This document shows, one piece after another, positions 1 through 7,469 of a DNA stretch of 64,000 nucleotides. Each line of letters opens with the position of its first letter. The stretch's first letter is position 1. Made by a program: the position numbers and the translations under genes. This DNA is from Allokutzneria oryzae (GTDB lineage: Bacteria > Actinomycetota > Actinomycetes > Mycobacteriales > Pseudonocardiaceae): the NCBI RefSeq assembly GCF_042429765.1, contig NZ_JBHLZU010000011.1:248001-312000 (forward strand), given 5' to 3'. A model generated the notes under the pieces. That model saw only the letters and a list, made by a program, of their open reading frames with translations, did no database searches and was not told the origin of the DNA.

Positions 1-399
1 GGTCCGGTCGACGAAGTCCACCGCCCGCAGCCGCTCCAGCGCGGTCTCCATGTGGTGGATGCTCGCCGCGCGCAGGTGCACGATCGCGTCGGCCGAGCCG
101 GAGACGGTGTAGGCGGCCTTGACCTCCGCGAGCGGTTCGAGCCCCGCGCGGATCTTGCCGGGGGCCACGTTGCCGTGGCAGTGGACCTCGACGAACGCCT
201 CCGTTCCCCAGCCGAGCGCCTCCGGGTCGACGACGGCGGTGAAGCCGCGCAGCACCCCGGCGTCCAGCAGTTTGTCCACCCGGCGCTTGACCGCGGGCGC
301 GGACAGCCCGACGGTCGAGCCGATCTCCGCGTAGCTCGATCGGGCGTCGGCTACCAGGCACGAAATGATTCGATGGTCGATCGCGTCCATACGCAACAT
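1..399 (-). CDS. Lrp/AsnC-family transcriptional regulator (3' end outside window)
   Basis: The visible part reads MLRMDAIDHRIISCLVADAR and continues into an AsnC-type winged helix (AEIGSTVGLSAPAVKRRVDKL) followed by the start of the RAM ligand-binding domain (AFVEVHCHGNV, then AYTVSGSADAIVHLRA). Family members bind an amino acid and act as local or global regulators. It is divergent from the dimethylargininase gene with about 65 bases between starts, so regulation of arginine or methylarginine breakdown is likely but inferred. Start may be the ATG at 399 or the one at 390. The C-terminal part is cut off by the window edge. Confidence 0.85.
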   Translation of the reverse strand, partial: MLRMDAIDHRIISCLVADARSSYAEIGSTVGLSAPAVKRRVDKLLDAGVLRGFTAVVDPEALGWGTEAFVEVHCHGNVAPGKIRAGLEPLAEVKAAYTVSGSADAIVHLRAASIHHMETALERLRAVDFVDRT

Positions 400-464
400 T
401 CTGCCGATATTTCAGCATGAAGCGGCGTTGTTCGCGGGTAAGTTCGCCATTTAGATTTCGAATC
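400..464. promoter_or_regulatory. Divergent lrp-ddaH control region
   Basis: This short spacer between divergent starts is clearly richer in A and T than its surroundings (ATTCTGCCGATATTTCAGC, then TTTAGATTTCGAATC). Lrp-type regulators commonly bind AT-rich sites in such divergent spacers. No single clear palindrome was seen; the assignment rests on context. Confidence 0.4.
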
Positions 465-1337
465 ATGTCGTCCGCTGTTGAGGTCCGCCCCGCCGCCGGG
501 GCCAGCGCGCTCGCCGCCGCTCGCACGCCAACCACCAGGCGCTACCTCATGTGTGCCCCCAAGTTCTTCACCGTCGAGTACGCGATCAACCCGTGGATGG
601 ACCCCAGTGAACCGGTGAGCACCGAGCGTGCCCTGGAGCAGTGGGGTGAGCTGAAGCGGACCTACGAGAGCCTCGGCCACGTCGTCGAGGAGATCGAGCC
701 GCAGCCCGGTCTGCCGGACATGGTCTTCGCCGCGAACTCCGGCACCGTGGTGCACGGCCGCGTCCTCGGTGCCCGCTTCCGCGCGGCCGAGCGGGCGGGC
801 GAGGCGGAGTTCTACCGCCGCTGGTTCCTGGAGCACGGCTACCGCGACGTGGTGATGCCGAGCAACATCAACGAGGCCGAGGGCGACTTCGCCTGGAGCG
901 GCCGCGTGCTGCTGGCGGGCACCGGTTTCCGCACCGACCCGGGCGCCCACGCCGAGGCGCAGGAGATCCTCGGAGTGCCCGTGGTCTCCCTGAAGCTCGT
1001 CGACCCGCGCTACTACCACCTGGACACGGCGTTGACCGTGCTCGACGACAGCCGCGACAACCCGCTGGTCACCTACTACCCGGACGCGTTCTCGCCGGGG
1101 TCGCAGCGCGTGCTGGAGCTGCTGTTCCCGGACGCGGTCCTGGCCACCGAGGCCGACGCCGCGTGCCTGGGCCTCAACGGTGTTTCCGACGGCTACAACG
1201 TCGTCCTGCCCACCGAGGCGACCGCCCTGGGCACGGCACTGGAGGCCCGCGGTTTCCGGGCGCACTACGTGGACATCTCGGAGCTGCGCAAGTCCGGCGG
1301 CGGCCCGAAGTGCTGCACGATGGAACTCCGCGCCTGA
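465..1337 (+). CDS. ddaH: Dimethylargininase (N(G),N(G)-dimethylarginine dimethylaminohydrolase)
   Basis: A 290-residue amidinotransferase-fold enzyme that would hydrolyse methylated arginines to citrulline plus methylamines in the cytoplasm. Visible signatures are MCAPKFFTVEYAINPWM at residues 29-45, NEAEGDF at 136-142, the catalytic His at 185 in YYHLDTAL, and the nucleophile Cys at 283 or 284 in the tail KCCTMELRA. Start ATG 465 is preferred over an upstream ATG at 417, which would add a basic low-complexity stretch; the conserved core begins near residue 27, so an ATG at 549 is also conceivable. It is monocistronic, followed by a strong hairpin at 1358-1407. The divergent Lrp gene is the likely regulator. 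An arginine deiminase-like role is less likely at this length. Confidence 0.88.
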   Translation: MSSAVEVRPAAGASALAAARTPTTRRYLMCAPKFFTVEYAINPWMDPSEPVSTERALEQWGELKRTYESLGHVVEEIEPQPGLPDMVFAANSGTVVHGRVLGARFRAAERAGEAEFYRRWFLEHGYRDVVMPSNINEAEGDFAWSGRVLLAGTGFRTDPGAHAEAQEILGVPVVSLKLVDPRYYHLDTALTVLDDSRDNPLVTYYPDAFSPGSQRVLELLFPDAVLATEADAACLGLNGVSDGYNVVLPTEATALGTALEARGFRAHYVDISELRKSGGGPKCCTMELRA

Positions 1338-1357
1338 TGGGGAACGTTTCGTAGCGT

Positions 1358-1416
1358 GATCGCCCTGGTTGGTAGCGGTGCTCGAAGTCGCTCCGGCCAG
1401 GGCGATCGGCATTTTC
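1358..1416 (+). terminator. Terminator of ddaH
   Basis: GATCGCCCTGG at 1358-1368 pairs with CCAGGGCGATC at 1397-1407. The stem extends inward through TTGG/CCGG wobbles and AGCG/CGCT with one bulge. It is followed by GGCATTTTC. It lies 20 bases after the ddaH stop. Confidence 0.8.
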
Positions 1417-1874
1417 CCCCGGCCTGTCGGGTTGCGCACAAGGCTCCCCGGGCCTTTGTGGAATTAGCCGAGAGCCAGCGAGGTGGATTTGCTGAATTGA
1501 TCCGCGCTCGCCAGATTTCGCTCGTGGAATCCAGGAGCGCTGGAGCATTCCGGTGAGCGTCAGCTGCCGTCGAGCCCCGGCGCGAGCGCGGACGTTCGGT
1601 GTGCTTGACGTGGCGAAACGCGTCCGACGCCGCCGGTGACGCGCGTCGTCTCGTATCCGTGGCACGGACATCGTCATCCGGAGGGCTGACAAGATCAACC
1701 AACTGGTTGAGCACCGTCGTCGCGCGTGTCCTCGACCGGAATCTCCGCGCTGAACGACACGAGGGGGTCCCCCTCGCGCCGGGGACCCCCTAAGACCTCA
1801 TTTTCCCAGGTGGTTCGGGATCGAAGCCAGTTCTCGCCGGGCCGATCCATGATCAGGGTGGATTCCTTCTCACC
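1408..1874. other. Intergenic region between convergent ddaH and LysR genes
   Basis: No convincing coding sequence on either strand. Codon-position GC bias is weak and several AT-rich stretches occur. The only structured element seen is the GGGGTCCCC-type hairpin at 1762-1791, described separately. Confidence 0.6.
1762..1800. repeat. GGGGGTCCCC hairpin repeat, copy 1
   Basis: AGGGGGTCCCC at 1762-1772 pairs with GGGGACCCCCT at 1781-1791, followed by AAGACCTCA. A second copy with the same stem and the same AAGACCTC tail lies at 3946-3981. Each copy lies about 80-140 bases beyond the stop of a minus-strand regulator gene, so it could serve as a terminator for those genes or be a dispersed palindromic element. 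Confidence 0.6.
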
Positions 1875-2933
1875 TCACGTCCGCGACGCGGTGACCGGAG
1901 CTTCCTTCTCGAACGCCGCCCACAGCAGGTTCAACGGGTGGTCGGCGCCGTGCCTCGCTCGCTCGCCCTTGCGCGCGAAGACCCCGGTGAACTGCTGCAA
2001 CCTCGGCCTGGTCTCGTCGTCCAGTTCGAGCACCCGCAACGGGACGGACTCGCCGAACTGCCCGTCCAGCGCCGCCTGCCCCACGCCCTGGGCGACGACC
2101 ATGCAGCCCCGCGCCAACCGCGAGCGCAGCAGCGTCGTGCCGTAGTGGATCTCCTCGATCTCCGCGGCCACCGTGAGCTGACCGCGGTACTCCGGGCCGT
2201 ACCAGCGCCGCAGGAAGTCGTTCACCATGCCCGCCGACGGCAGGATCATCGGCAGCCGCCGCAGCCGCTCCGCGTCGACCACCCGTCCCGGCAGCTCCGC
2301 CTCGGAGAGGTTGGTCAGCACCACCGGCCTGCTCTGCCGCCACCACGGCAGCACCTCGAACCGGTCCAGCTCACCGCTGTCCGCCGGGTCGACGATCGTG
2401 GTGCCGCACACCAGGTCCAGCTCGCCGGTGTCGAGCTTGCCCCACAGGTCCTTCGACCGGACGTGCACGATCCGCAGCTCCACCTCCCGGCTGCGGAACT
2501 CCTCGGCGACGTGCCGCCACGCCTGCCCCAGGTACTCCAGCGTGAACCTGGTCGTGCCCACGGTCAGCGTCCTGCCGAGCTGGTGCCGCCAGAGCTGGAT
2601 CGCGTCAAGACCGCCTTCGAGCGCGGTCCTCGTCAGCTCCACCGCGCTGCGGCCGACCTGGGTGAACAGGAAGTCCTGGCCGCGCCCGCGCTTCTCCACC
2701 AGCGCCGTCCCGCACAGCGACTGGAAGTTCCGGTTGAGGGTGTCGAGCTGCTTCTGCACGCTCGACTGGTCCCGCCCCAGCGCGCGAGCCGCGCGCAACG
2801 CCGAGCCCTTCTCGTGCACCACCAGCAGGGTGCGCAGCTGGTCGAAGGTGACGTCCAGCAGCGCCGGCGGGCAGTCCAGCAGCCGGTCCAGGGCCCGCTC
2901 TGGCAGGGGGTCCGAGGCAGGGACGGCGGTCAA
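1875..2933 (-). CDS. LysR-family transcriptional regulator
   Basis: The N-terminal LysR helix-turn-helix (FDQLRTLLVVHEKGSALRAARALGRDQSSVQKQLDTLN) is followed by a periplasmic-binding-like effector domain with two lobes. The chosen start is TTG at 2933, which has AAAGGAAG a few bases upstream. An in-frame ATG at 2996 would add 21 residues but would place an inverted repeat (2957-2978) inside the gene. Effector and targets are unknown. The divergent neighbour is a small membrane protein, so that gene is the first target to suspect. The HTH sits about 25 residues later than in most LysR proteins even with the shorter start. Confidence 0.85.
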   Translation of the reverse strand: MTAVPASDPLPERALDRLLDCPPALLDVTFDQLRTLLVVHEKGSALRAARALGRDQSSVQKQLDTLNRNFQSLCGTALVEKRGRGQDFLFTQVGRSAVELTRTALEGGLDAIQLWRHQLGRTLTVGTTRFTLEYLGQAWRHVAEEFRSREVELRIVHVRSKDLWGKLDTGELDLVCGTTIVDPADSGELDRFEVLPWWRQSRPVVLTNLSEAELPGRVVDAERLRRLPMILPSAGMVNDFLRRWYGPEYRGQLTVAAEIEEIHYGTTLLRSRLARGCMVVAQGVGQAALDGQFGESVPLRVLELDDETRPRLQQFTGVFARKGERARHGADHPLNLLWAAFEKEAPVTASRT

Positions 2934-2956
2934 GTCGCTTCCTTTCCTGTCGTGTC

Positions 2957-2978
2957 CAACTGGTTCCGAGTCCAGTTG
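2957..2978. promoter_or_regulatory. Inverted repeat, probable LysR operator
   Basis: CAACTGG, eight bases, CCAGTTG form a perfect 7-base inverted repeat just upstream of the preferred LysR start. It has the T-N11-A character expected of LysR-type sites and faces the divergent membrane-protein gene. Further AACTGA half-sites occur at about 2979-3010. Confidence 0.5.
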
Positions 2979-3149
2979 AACTGAACCTGATTCCATTTCA
3001 ATCCGAACTGATCGCTAAGTCTCTTCTATCCGACTAGACAATAGCGGCCCCGACTGGTTTGAATACTGCCCGTCACGCGGCGGGCGGTGAATCGCTTTCC
3101 TTCGTACACGTCCGACCCGCGAAAAACCATTGTCAACGAGGAGATTTCT

Positions 3150-3692
3150 GTGTCCTTCCACGGTGCGGCCGACGCGGGACCGTCGGCGCCGTCCGCGATG
3201 AGGGCGGCGTTCGCACTGGTCGCGGCGTCGGTGGTCTGCACGGTCCTCGGACTGGTGCTGACCTTCGCCTACCGGGACGAGATCCTGCGCGCCGCCGTGG
3301 AACCCGTGGCCGATATCGCGAGCGGAATCCTGAGCCAGGACACCGTGCTCCGGGTCGCGGGCCCCGAGTTCGACGACCACTTGTTGTCGGCCGCGATCTT
3401 CCAGGGGATCTGCTGCGCACTGGTGATGGTGCTCGGTCTGCTCGCCGCGAAGGGCGGCTCCGCGGCGCGGGTGTTGTTGACGATCATGATGGTGCTCACG
3501 GTCCTGGCCGGGTTCCTCGGCGCCGACGCGCGCTACCCGTCGATCATCGTCACCGTCGTGATGATCGGCCAGATCCTCCAGGTGGCAGCGCTGACCCTGC
3601 TCTGGGTCCCGGCGAGCACCGGGTTCTTCCAGGCGGTCAAGGCAGTGCGCCCGGCTCCGCCCATCGAGGTGTACGCCCTCCGCCTCCGCTGA
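3150..3692 (+). CDS. Small multi-pass membrane protein of unknown function
   Basis: 180 residues from GTG 3150, chosen because GAGGAG lies seven bases upstream; an ATG at 3087 is open but has no ribosome site. Hydrophobic segments lie near residues 18-42 (FALVAASVVCTVLGLVLTFAY), 83-100 (GICCALVMVLGLLAA), 108-124 and 130-152, suggesting four membrane spans with a loop between the first two. The C-terminus is short and basic. No recognisable catalytic motif. It is divergent from the LysR gene and may be under its control. A terminator follows at 3751-3779. Confidence 0.75.
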   Translation: MSFHGAADAGPSAPSAMRAAFALVAASVVCTVLGLVLTFAYRDEILRAAVEPVADIASGILSQDTVLRVAGPEFDDHLLSAAIFQGICCALVMVLGLLAAKGGSAARVLLTIMMVLTVLAGFLGADARYPSIIVTVVMIGQILQVAALTLLWVPASTGFFQAVKAVRPAPPIEVYALRLR

Positions 3693-3750
3693 GGCCTGTT
3701 CTTGGGGGGATCGGCGCAGGGGGGAACCAACGCGCCGATCGGGGGTGGGG

Positions 3751-3784
3751 AGAACGGCCCCGAATCGCGGGGCCGTTCTTTCCC
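3751..3784 (+). terminator. Terminator of the small membrane protein gene
   Basis: A perfect 12-base stem, AGAACGGCCCCG at 3751-3762 with CGGGGCCGTTCT at 3768-3779, has a five-base loop and continues into TTTCCCC. Confidence 0.85.
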
Positions 3785-4110
3785 CTTTGAGCCACATCAC
3801 CGCGCGCGCTGTCCTGGCAGGTCACACACCGTCGCACGCGACACCGAGGCCGGACTCAAGGGGAAATGCGCGCCAAGCCCGAATACGCGTTGCGTACGAG
3901 TTTGAAGATCAAAAGCGCCCGTTCGGCGCGTCCGAAACGTCGAACGGGGGTCCCCCAGCCACCAGGGACCCCCAAGACCTCGTCATCCCAAGCCGGCTCG
4001 CCCCGACGCGAGCCGTGACCGCCCCTGTTCATGCTCGGAGCGGGTGGTGCCTCACTTGTGCCGTGATCTCCCGCCGGCCGCCCGCCGGCGCGCACCCGGT
4101 GCGAAGGGGA
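3785..4110. other. Intergenic region before the GntR gene
   Basis: No supported gene. It contains copy 2 of the GGGGGTCCC hairpin repeat (3946-3981) and a short AT-richer patch near 3895-3915. The rest shows no codon structure. Confidence 0.6.
3946..3981. repeat. GGGGGTCCC hairpin repeat, copy 2
   Basis: GGGGGTCCC at 3946-3954 pairs with GGGACCCCC at 3965-3973, followed by AAGACCTC. Stem and flank match copy 1 at 1762-1800. It lies 130 bases beyond the stop of the minus-strand GntR gene. Confidence 0.6.
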
Positions 4111-4875
4111 TCAGGGCTGTGCTGGGAACTCGTACTCCAGGACGTAGCTGCCCGCGTCCATCGTCATCTCCGTCAGCTCGACCGGCTCGCCGTTGTTGGT
4201 GAACGCGGTCCTTGCCACCACCATCAGCGGAGTGCCCGGCTCCAGCTGCAGCGCGGTGACCTCGTCTCCCTGCGGCATCCGCGCCCGGATCTCCTCGCGG
4301 AAGACCATCGCGGGCTTGCCGAGCTCCCGCAGCCGCGCGTACACGCCACCGGGGCCAGGATTGATCTTGGTGAGCGGGGTGCCCGTCGCCAGCCGGGACG
4401 GGAAGAACGACACGCACAGCATCACCGGGCGGCCGTCGACCAGGTTGCGCCTGCGCCTGGCCCACACCCGGCTCTGCGACGGCATGCCGAGCACCCTGGC
4501 GACGTGCTCCGGCGTCTCCTGCTCGACCACGTCCACGCTGTCGATGGTCAGGCTCAGCGAGCTCGGATCGGTCTTCCACCTCGGCGCGCACGCGTCCTGC
4601 TTGTCCCCGCGCACCCGCTGCGGCGGCAACCGCCGGATCAGCCGGTCGTCGCGGACGTAGACCCCCGATCCCCGCCGTGACCACGCAAGGCCCTCGTTCT
4701 TGAGCACGTCCAGCGCGGCGCGCACGGTCATCCGTGCCGCGCCGTAGCGCTCCATCAGATCGTTCTCCCCAGGCAGACGAGAACCCGGCGGGTATTTGCC
4801 AGCCAGGATCGCTGTGCGCAGTTCGTCTGCGATGCCACGAAACTTCACCCGGTACGCAGAGCCCGGATCAGCCAC
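4111..4875 (-). CDS. GntR-family regulator with UTRA effector domain (HutC subfamily)
   Basis: 254 residues from GTG 4875, which has AGGAAGG eight bases upstream; a longer frame to 4950 lacks a site. Residues about 9-75 form a GntR winged helix (GIADELRTAILAGKYPPGSRLPGENDLMERYG). The rest is a UTRA domain typical of HutC/FarR-type regulators that bind sugars, amino acids or other small molecules. It is divergent from the orphan NuoB/C/I-like genes. A perfect 16-base palindrome at 4954-4969 lies between the two starts, so autoregulation and control of the redox module are likely but inferred. Confidence 0.88.
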   Translation of the reverse strand: MADPGSAYRVKFRGIADELRTAILAGKYPPGSRLPGENDLMERYGAARMTVRAALDVLKNEGLAWSRRGSGVYVRDDRLIRRLPPQRVRGDKQDACAPRWKTDPSSLSLTIDSVDVVEQETPEHVARVLGMPSQSRVWARRRRNLVDGRPVMLCVSFFPSRLATGTPLTKINPGPGGVYARLRELGKPAMVFREEIRARMPQGDEVTALQLEPGTPLMVVARTAFTNNGEPVELTEMTMDAGSYVLEYEFPAQP

Positions 4876-4953
4876 TGGGACTGCCTTCCTGTCGATTGCC
4901 CGCTCAAGGTCGCGAAACCCCTCTGCCCCACCGACCGAGGGTACTCTCAATCC

Positions 4954-4969
4954 GTAGTCAATTGACTAC
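4954..4969. promoter_or_regulatory. Perfect palindrome, probable GntR operator
   Basis: GTAGTCAATTGACTAC is a perfect 16-base palindrome in the spacer between the GntR gene and the NuoB-like gene. The AT-rich centre with outer GT...AC fits the style of HutC-type operators. The spacing suits control of both directions. Confidence 0.65.
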
Positions 4970-5036
4970 TGTCCGAGGTTCCGGCAGGCCCGCCCTGAGC
5001 AGGTGCCTAAAAGGTCTTCTCCTACCCTCGGCAGTC

Positions 5037-5474
5037 GTGAGAACCCCCCTGCGCCTCGACTGGGGCGTCAGCTACGAGCTGACCGTGCTGGACCTCGGAC
5101 TCGCCTGCTGCGGCGTCGAGGTGATGGCCGCGCTGCACGGTCTGGACGGCGACGCGCTGGACCGGCTCGGCGTCACTCCCGTGGTCAGCGACGAGCGGGC
5201 GCACGTGCTCGTCGTCTCCGGCACGGTCACCGACGTGATGCTGCCCGCGGTGCTGGACACCTACCGCGCCATGCCCGAGCCGAAGTACGTGCTCTCCGTC
5301 GGCGCGTGCTCCAACACCGGCGGCCCGTACTGGGACTCCTACGCGGTGACCAAGGGCATCGACCAGCTGCTCCCGGTGCACGTCGCTGTGCCCGGCTGCC
5401 CACCCCGGCCGGAGGCGCTGCTCGAAGGGCTGGCCGCGCTGCACCGGCTGATCACCGGGACGGTGCCGGCATGA
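5037..5474 (+). CDS. Orphan NuoB-like iron-sulfur subunit (complex I 20 kDa / hydrogenase small-subunit family)
   Basis: 145 residues from GTG 5037. The four ligands of the N2-type 4Fe-4S cluster are present: adjacent Cys 24 and 25 (LACCGVE), Cys 91 (VGACSNTGG) and Cys 121 (VPGCPPRPEALL). In complex I this subunit passes electrons to quinone at the interface with NuoD. The protein is shorter than usual NuoB (about 180). There is no close ribosome site; TACCCT at 5023-5028 would place a transcript start almost on the GTG, so a leaderless message is possible. It overlaps the NuoC-like gene by 4 bases. No NuoD, NuoA or membrane subunits follow, so it does not belong to an ordinary nuo operon. 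Confidence 0.85.
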   Translation: MRTPLRLDWGVSYELTVLDLGLACCGVEVMAALHGLDGDALDRLGVTPVVSDERAHVLVVSGTVTDVMLPAVLDTYRAMPEPKYVLSVGACSNTGGPYWDSYAVTKGIDQLLPVHVAVPGCPPRPEALLEGLAALHRLITGTVPA

Positions 5475-6043
5475 GCATCGCCGAGGCCCTCGCGTCCGAA
5501 GTGGACGGTGTGAGCACCCGCGTCGAGTTCGGCCGCGAGCGGGCGCTCGTCCCGCTGGAGTCCTGGCGCCGGGCGGCGGCAACGGCCAAGGACGTGCTGG
5601 GCTGCGCGATGTTCGACTGGCTGGGCGTCGAGGACGCGGGCAGGCCGGGCGCGGTGGGGGAGCGGCACGCGGTCACGCTGCACGTCGTGCACCCGGGAGA
5701 GCGAGCAGGGCTGCTCATGCGGACCGAACTGCTTCAGGACCAAGCGCTGCCGAGCGTCGCCCAGGTCTGGGCGGGCGCGGCCTGGCACGAGCGCGAGGCC
5801 GCCGAGATGTTCGGCATCGCACTGGACGGCCACCCCGACCCGCGCAGGCTGCTGCTGCCGGAGTCCTTCACCGGCCATCCGCTGCGCAAGGACTTCGTGC
5901 TGGCCGCCAGAGTGGTGCGGCCGTGGCCGGGCGGCCTCGAACCGGGGGAGGCCGACACCAGCGCGCCGAGCAGGCGCCGCCTCGCCCCGCCCGGAGTGCC
6001 CGGCCCCGAGTGGGGACCCCGCCGAGAGGAGCCGCAGCAGTGA
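5471..6043 (+). CDS. Orphan NuoC-like 30 kDa subunit
   Basis: 190 residues. The C-terminal half carries the complex I 30 kDa signature: WHEREAAEMFGIALDGHPD, then LLLPESFTGHPLRKDF. The N-terminal half is the alpha/beta part of the same domain. The last 40 residues are Pro/Arg-rich and probably unstructured. NuoC helps dock the 49 kDa quinone-site subunit in complex I and in group 4 hydrogenases, but neither partner is encoded here. The ATG overlaps the NuoB-like stop (ATGA), and the next gene overlaps this one by 4 bases, so the three are co-translated. Confidence 0.85.
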   Translation: MSIAEALASEVDGVSTRVEFGRERALVPLESWRRAAATAKDVLGCAMFDWLGVEDAGRPGAVGERHAVTLHVVHPGERAGLLMRTELLQDQALPSVAQVWAGAAWHEREAAEMFGIALDGHPDPRRLLLPESFTGHPLRKDFVLAARVVRPWPGGLEPGEADTSAPSRRRLAPPGVPGPEWGPRREEPQQ

Positions 6044-6480
6044 CCGACCAGCACCTGCCACCGCGCACCCGGGGCGTGATCGCGCTGCTGGAGCAGAACT
6101 GCACGGTGTGCATGATCTGCGCGCGCGAGTGCCCCGACTGGTGCCTGCACATCACCTCGCACACCGAGACCGTGCAGGAGCCCGGCTCCAAGCGGCCCCG
6201 GCAGCGCAACGTGCTCGACCGCTTCGCCATCGACTACGGGCAGTGCCTCTACTGCGGCATCTGCGTCGAGGTCTGCCCCTTCGACGCCCTGCACTGGGCG
6301 CCCGACTTCGACTACCCGGGCACCGGCACCCTGGACGGCTCCGGGGCGGTCGCCGAGCTGGTCCACGAGCGCCCGGCGCTCGGCGAGTGGGTGGCCGCCG
6401 TGCCGCCGCCGCCACCGCTGGACCCGGCGGCGGAACCGGCTCCGGAAGCAGCTCAGCGGGGTGCTCGCCCGGGTCGCTGA
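6040..6480 (+). CDS. Orphan NuoI-like ferredoxin with two 4Fe-4S clusters
   Basis: 146 residues from GTG 6040. Two complete 4Fe-4S motifs are present: Cys 21, 24, 27, 31 (CTVCMICARECP) and Cys 69, 72, 75, 79 (CLYCGICVEVCP). This is the NuoI arrangement, in which electrons pass toward the NuoB cluster. The long insert between the motifs and the Pro-rich tail (VPPPPPLDPAAEP) differ from 2[4Fe-4S] ferredoxins. It is the last gene of the three-gene module. The next gene, htpX, lies 95 bases on and is probably separate. Confidence 0.85.
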   Translation: MTDQHLPPRTRGVIALLEQNCTVCMICARECPDWCLHITSHTETVQEPGSKRPRQRNVLDRFAIDYGQCLYCGICVEVCPFDALHWAPDFDYPGTGTLDGSGAVAELVHERPALGEWVAAVPPPPPLDPAAEPAPEAAQRGARPGR

Positions 6481-6575
6481 CGGAACTTCCGCCCCGCCGC
6501 GAGCGTTGTCCCAGTGGAGGCCATCGACCGAGCAGACCCTCGGAACCTTGCGCATTCATCCGGAGGCTGAGCGAC

Positions 6576-7454
6576 GTGCACAGGCATTACAACGGGTTGA
6601 GGACGGCCCTGCTGCTGGGCGGACTCAGCGCGCTGATCATCCTGGTCGGCTCCCTCTTCGGGGGAACCTGGCTGGTGGTCGCGCTGGTGGTGGCGCTCGG
6701 CATGAACGCCTACGCCTACTTCAACTCCGACAAGCTCGCGCTGCGGGCGATGCACGCCAGGCCGGTGTCCCAGGCCGAACAGCCCGCGATGTACCGGATC
6801 GTCCGCGAGCTGGCGACCTCCGCCCGGCAGCCCATGCCCCGCCTCTACATCAGCCCGACGCAGGCGCCCAACGCCTTCGCCACCGGGCGCAGCCCGAGGC
6901 ACGCGGCGGTGTGCTGCACCACCGGCATCCTGGAGCTGCTCGACGAGCGCGAGCTGCGCGCGGTGCTCGGGCACGAGCTCGCCCACGTCTACAACCGCGA
7001 CATCCTGATCTCGTCGGTGGCCGGGGCGCTGGCCAGCGTTGTGACGTTCCTCGCCAACCTGGCCATGTTCGCAGGGCTCTTCGGCGGGGGTGACGACGAG
7101 GACCGGCCCAACCCGTTGGCGCTGCTGCTGATCGCGATACTCGGGCCGGTGGCGGCGAGCATCGTCCAGCTCGCGGTCAGCAGGTCGCGGGAGTACCAGG
7201 CCGACGAGTCCGGCGCCCGTCTCACCGGCGACCCGCTCGCCCTGGCCTCGGCGCTGCGCAAGCTGGAGCTGGGCACGCAGCGGGCCCCGCTCGCGCCGGA
7301 GCCGCAGCTGGTCTCCCAGTCGCACCTGATGATCGCCAACCCGTTCCGGCCGGGCGACGGCATGTCCAGGATGTTCTCCACCCACCCGCCGATCGCCGAC
7401 CGGATCCGCAGGCTGGAGGAGATGGCGGGCAGGCAGCAGCCGCCCGGCTGGTGA
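6576..7454 (+). CDS. htpX: M48 family membrane metalloprotease HtpX
   Basis: 292 residues from GTG 6576 with GGAGG ten bases upstream. Two N-terminal membrane spans (about 9-46) are followed by the zinc site HELAHVYNRD at 132-141 and the third ligand in SREYQADESG. A further hydrophobic pair (about 145-200) lies between. HtpX degrades damaged membrane proteins on the cytoplasmic side. The active-site residues are intact and the length matches the family. Same strand as the redox module, but a 95-base gap separates them. Confidence 0.93.
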   Translation: MHRHYNGLRTALLLGGLSALIILVGSLFGGTWLVVALVVALGMNAYAYFNSDKLALRAMHARPVSQAEQPAMYRIVRELATSARQPMPRLYISPTQAPNAFATGRSPRHAAVCCTTGILELLDERELRAVLGHELAHVYNRDILISSVAGALASVVTFLANLAMFAGLFGGGDDEDRPNPLALLLIAILGPVAASIVQLAVSRSREYQADESGARLTGDPLALASALRKLELGTQRAPLAPEPQLVSQSHLMIANPFRPGDGMSRMFSTHPPIADRIRRLEEMAGRQQPPGW

Positions 7455-7469
7455 CCGCGCGTCCGCCGG

